From positions 1 through 8,745 of the forward strand of contig CAIZGT010000353.1 of the NCBI GenBank assembly GCA_903932545.1: a stretch of DNA of 8,745 bases, read 5' to 3'. The DNA is from an uncultured Rhodospirillales bacterium (GTDB lineage Bacteria; Pseudomonadota; Alphaproteobacteria; Acetobacterales; Acetobacteraceae). Within the stretch, counting starts at the first letter, position 1. Every line of letters starts with the position of its first letter. Under the pieces are notes generated by a model. It searched no databases, was not told the DNA's origin, and saw nothing but the letters and a program-made list of their open reading frames with translations. Positions 6,159 to 8,745 of the stretch are shown piece by piece. Made by a program: the position numbers and the translations under genes.

Positions 6159-7319
6159 ATGCGGTCACGTTTTTTGGCACTTAAAAATACGCTTAAAACA
6201 AAAACTTTAGATTTCCACGAGAAAGTAAGGTGGTTCGCATTCGTTCGTACAGTGAGAAGTTCTTATCAAGTAATTTTTAGCGATGCACCCTCCAAAACGC
6301 ATGGTGCGCAACTGTGCGAATTTTTAGCAACTTCCCGTTCGGTTTTTGCAGAATATAGAATTGCAGCCCGTTTAAACATGCCGGCATTTTCAAAAAAATT
6401 AAATGATGAATTTCCAGGTTTAGATATTAAAAAATTCCGAATTAGTTTTAAAAATGGCTGTAATCCTTCTGTTTGTAGATTTAACGACAAATTATACGTA
6501 AACGTTAGGTGTTCAAATTATTATTTCGATCGGTTCCAGCAATGGTTTTTGCTGGGATCGAATGATTACAAGCCAAATTCAAGCGAAATAATCACAGAAA
6601 ACGTTATGGCCGTGTTTTCGGATTGGGATGATTTACAGTCGCTCGAATTTAAGCCAGTGCGCTTTCACGGATTCCCAGAAAAAGCTCGCTATAAACATCC
6701 AAAAGGCGCAGAAGATATGCGGATTTTTGCTGTTGGAGATGAGTTGTTCGGATCTGCAAGTGTATGTGAATTTTCACCTGATGGCATCCCGCAGATAATG
6801 ATTGGTGAAATCACAGCAAAAATAGGCTGTTATGAGCTTTCTAACTGCCGTATTATTGCTTCCCATGATCAGACCCGACCAGAAAAAAACTGGATGCCAG
6901 TTGTCAGAAATGATGTCTTGAGGTTTGTTTATTCGGTTGACCCCTTGCGAGTTGTAGACGCGGAAGGGCGGGGTGTATCAGAATATCAACCTAGTTTGGC
7001 GCTAGACCATATCCGTGGCGGTTCGCAACTGGTTCCTTATGATGACAATTACATTGCGCTCGTTCATGAACGTTCTATTATATCGACGATTAAATATTAC
7101 CGACATCGATTTATTAAGTTTGATAAAGATTTGAAAACGACTGCGATTTCTCCTGCGTTTTCATTTTTGGGCCGAAGGATTGAGTTTGCGGCCGGCCTCG
7201 CGTGGCTTCCGGGCGGCAAGCGGATGATTGCGAGTGTTGGAGTAGATGATAGCGAGGCGTGGCTGATTTCCTTTGATCCTGTTCCAATAATGAACAAAAT
7301 GCGGCCGTTACCTGTCTAG
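6159..7319 (+). CDS. Five-bladed-propeller glycosidase-like protein, AT-rich, probably horizontally acquired
   Basis: This 386-residue cytosolic protein has no signal peptide and no membrane segment. It resembles the GH43/GH130-like five-bladed propeller proteins found beside or fused to glycosyltransferases. Support comes from repeated blade-type motifs: NPSVCRFNDKLYVNVRCSNY (102-121), EKNWMPVV (242-249), IRGGSQLVPYDDNYIALVHE (285-304), YYRHRFIKFD (313-322) and FLGRRIEFAAGLAW (336-349) near the end. These match the remembered family pattern NPS...NVR..NY, KNW.P, RGGT and IEFAAGLA. Catalytic residues cannot be named, and a binding rather than hydrolytic role is possible. By hand count the gene is about 41% GC, with about 35% over 6181-6600 and about 58% over 7141-7260, against about 60-65% in neighbours. 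Codon choice is A/T-ending early and host-like late. The start ATG 6159 has only a weak AAGG 10 bases upstream; ATG at residue 74 would be a poorer choice because it cuts off conserved-looking sequence. Confidence 0.75.
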   Translation: MRSRFLALKNTLKTKTLDFHEKVRWFAFVRTVRSSYQVIFSDAPSKTHGAQLCEFLATSRSVFAEYRIAARLNMPAFSKKLNDEFPGLDIKKFRISFKNGCNPSVCRFNDKLYVNVRCSNYYFDRFQQWFLLGSNDYKPNSSEIITENVMAVFSDWDDLQSLEFKPVRFHGFPEKARYKHPKGAEDMRIFAVGDELFGSASVCEFSPDGIPQIMIGEITAKIGCYELSNCRIIASHDQTRPEKNWMPVVRNDVLRFVYSVDPLRVVDAEGRGVSEYQPSLALDHIRGGSQLVPYDDNYIALVHERSIISTIKYYRHRFIKFDKDLKTTAISPAFSFLGRRIEFAAGLAWLPGGKRMIASVGVDDSEAWLISFDPVPIMNKMRPLPV

Positions 7320-7326
7320 GCGGGAA

Positions 7327-7340
7327 CTGTGGATCCGCAG
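7327..7340. repeat. Near-palindrome just after the propeller gene, weak terminator candidate
   Basis: CTGTG GATC CGCAG can form a 5-bp stem with one wobble pair 8 bases after the stop codon. There is no T-tract, so terminator function is doubtful. Confidence 0.2.
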
Positions 7341-7419
7341 AAAGAACAGGTCGTACGAAGTGAATTGATATGCTTGCTTGCGACGAGCGTTTGATCATTA
7401 CTTTGTTGCGTTGACCACG

Positions 7420-7448
7420 TTGATATTAGCGGCGTTGTTAAGTATGGG
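7420..7448 (+). promoter_or_regulatory. Candidate sigma-70-type promoter for the glycosyltransferase gene
   Basis: TTGATA (7420-7425) and TATGGG (7443-7448) are separated by 17 bp, matching five of six and three of six consensus bases. The site lies in the 164-bp gap (7320-7483), which holds no other gene I can support. The predicted start at about 7455 leaves a short leader before ATG 7484. Confidence 0.3.
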
Positions 7449-7472
7449 CGATTATCACTGTCATGGATCACT

Positions 7473-7477
7473 GGGAG
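7473..7477 (+). promoter_or_regulatory. Ribosome-binding site GGGAG deciding the glycosyltransferase start
   Basis: GGGAG lies 6 bases before ATG 7484. The in-frame ATG at 7463 has no such site and would place GGGAG inside the coding region, so 7484 is preferred. Confidence 0.65.
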
Positions 7478-7483
7478 CCTCGG

Positions 7484-8745
7484 ATGTCGGACACAAGGGC
7501 TAACCCGGCGTCAAGATGGGTGTTTATCTATTGTCACAATACCTTCGCCAGCGGCAAAACCACCGGAATTGAGCGAGTGGTGCAGAATATTGTGCGCCAT
7601 AGCGTCGATATCGGGGCCAGTATGGGGTTGGAATGCGCGCCGGTGATCATGGTGCACGACCAGTTGGCGGTCATTGCGGCTACGGCGATCACCACGCCCG
7701 ATGCGCATGAAAGCAGACCAACCGCGCTGAGGAAATTTCCTGGTTCGGACTGGATTGATGCGCGGATTGATCGTGTACAATTGGCCCGAACCTTGCGCTG
7801 GTATCGGGTGAAGCTGCAAATGCGGGTTTCGGATGCGTTGATGCGCGCCTTCAAATCCGAGACCCTGCGCCGCGCGGTGTTTATCGACCCGGCCGATTAT
7901 CCGGTCGCGCGCGCCATGCGGCGTCTATGGCGGCGTGTCCGTCGCCCGGCGCCGCATGGCGCGCCGATCACGCGCATCATCAGCCGTGATGACGATCTCA
8001 CTGGCCATATTCTGCTGATGCCGGAAGTGCGCTGGGATCGCAGTGATTGGCACTTGCCGCGGCAGTTTCAGGCGCAAGGCGGAAAGGTGGTCACGCTGGT
8101 GCATGATCTGATCCCGATTCTGCACCCCGATCCATCCTATAACGCGGCGAATATTGCGCATTATACCGCCTGGATTGATGAGAATGTGGCGCGGTCTGAC
8201 GCGATCGTCGCCGTCTCCAACACGATCGCTGAGGAGTTGCGCCTCTATTTGGACGGGCGAAAGACCTCATTGGCTCGAGTGCCGCCGATTGGGTATTTTC
8301 ATCTCGGTTCGGATTATGATCTCTCCAAGCGATCGGCAACCCCACTGGAGCCTGCGGTGGCGATGATTTTCGACCCGTCACACCACACATTTATAATGGT
8401 CGGCTCGATCACACCACGGAAAAACCATGCCTTCGCACTTGCCGCCTTCGAGCGCTACTGGGCGGCGGGTGGAACCGCGCATTTGGTGTTTGTTGGCTAT
8501 ATGAGCCTTGGCACCGTCGATTTTTTGAAGCGCGTTCGCAACCATGCGCGGTTTGGCAAGGAACTGCATCACCTCAACAACATCAACGATGCCGAGTTGG
8601 AGACGATTTATCGCGACGCGTCGGCGTTGATTATGGCGTCCACCACGGAAGGCTTCGGCCTGCCGCTGGTTGAGGCCCTGCAACGCGGCGTGCCGGTGCT
8701 GTGCAGCGACATTCCGATTTTCCGCGAAGTAACGATCGGGCGAGA
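7484..8745 (+). CDS. GT4-type (group 1) glycosyltransferase, 3' end outside the window
   Basis: This retaining GT-B glycosyltransferase probably adds a sugar, perhaps mannose, from a nucleotide sugar during surface-polysaccharide synthesis in the cytosol or at the inner membrane. The frame is open to the last base: 420 codons are present and the C-terminus is missing. Visible landmarks are TGIERVVQNIVR (27-38), typical of the acceptor-side domain of this group; VTLVHDLIPILHPD (203-216); DAIVAVSNTIAEEL (239-252), the usual strand-helix before the donor domain; VGSITPRKNH (306-315) with the donor-phosphate-binding R312/K313; and the E-x7-E motif E389-GFGLPLV-E397 followed by ALQRGVPVLCSDIPIFRE (398-415). 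Base composition is host-like, unlike the preceding propeller gene. It may be co-regulated with that gene, but the 164-bp gap and a candidate promoter suggest its own start. Sugar and acceptor cannot be read here. Confidence 0.93.
   Translation, partial: MSDTRANPASRWVFIYCHNTFASGKTTGIERVVQNIVRHSVDIGASMGLECAPVIMVHDQLAVIAATAITTPDAHESRPTALRKFPGSDWIDARIDRVQLARTLRWYRVKLQMRVSDALMRAFKSETLRRAVFIDPADYPVARAMRRLWRRVRRPAPHGAPITRIISRDDDLTGHILLMPEVRWDRSDWHLPRQFQAQGGKVVTLVHDLIPILHPDPSYNAANIAHYTAWIDENVARSDAIVAVSNTIAEELRLYLDGRKTSLARVPPIGYFHLGSDYDLSKRSATPLEPAVAMIFDPSHHTFIMVGSITPRKNHAFALAAFERYWAAGGTAHLVFVGYMSLGTVDFLKRVRNHARFGKELHHLNNINDAELETIYRDASALIMASTTEGFGLPLVEALQRGVPVLCSDIPIFREVTIGR

Noticed and set aside
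1660..6166. 12-base word ATGTATGCGGTC repeated at 1660-1671 and 6155-6166
   Set aside because: About two 12-base coincidences are expected in a window of this size; the match does not extend on either side, so no att-site or repeat claim is made.
6066..7483. Mobile element explaining the AT-rich gene
   Set aside because: No transposase, integrase, terminal inverted repeats or tRNA were found at either edge; transfer is inferred only from composition.

Overview
The window is high-GC (roughly 60-65% by eye) and looks like an alphaproteobacterial chromosome. The evidence is protein style: a two-domain MazG, Tat-exported enzymes, and a membrane spermidine-synthase-like protein. An Acetobacteraceae-like or sphingomonad-like host is my guess and is not proven by the sequence. 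The window starts inside one gene and ends inside another. No rRNA, tRNA, CRISPR array, insertion sequence or transposase was seen.

Layout. (1) 1-621 (+) is the 3' part of mazG, a house-cleaning NTP pyrophosphohydrolase. It converges on (2) 654-1622 (-), a Tat-exported metallo-beta-lactamase-fold hydrolase of the methyl-parathion-hydrolase-like type; a strong hairpin sits between the two stops. (3) 1691-1879 (-) is a likely small single-pass membrane protein upstream of the MBL gene and in the same direction. (4) 1925-5175 and on to 6065 (+) is a tight three-gene operon: an exported alpha/beta hydrolase, a polytopic membrane protein with a central spermidine-synthase-like domain (ATGA overlap with the hydrolase), and a protein-L-isoaspartate methyltransferase family protein with a Tat signal (2-nt gap). 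(5) 6159-7319 (+) is an AT-rich gene (about 41% GC by hand count, about 35% in its first third) encoding a five-bladed-propeller, glycosidase-like protein of the kind found beside glycosyltransferases. (6) 7484 to the window end (+) is the start of a GT4-type glycosyltransferase with host-like base composition.

How the genes may work together. Sections 2-4 look like a block of envelope or periplasmic enzymes. The three-gene operon is the most intriguing part: a methyltransferase that normally works in the cytosol carries a Tat signal and is coupled to a membrane protein with a degenerate SAM/aminopropyltransferase-like domain and to an exported hydrolase. Sections 5-6 look like the edge of a surface-polysaccharide locus, with a base-composition break at about 6066-6160. 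Nothing here is proven as a new system. The operon and the composition-mosaic propeller gene deserve the second look.
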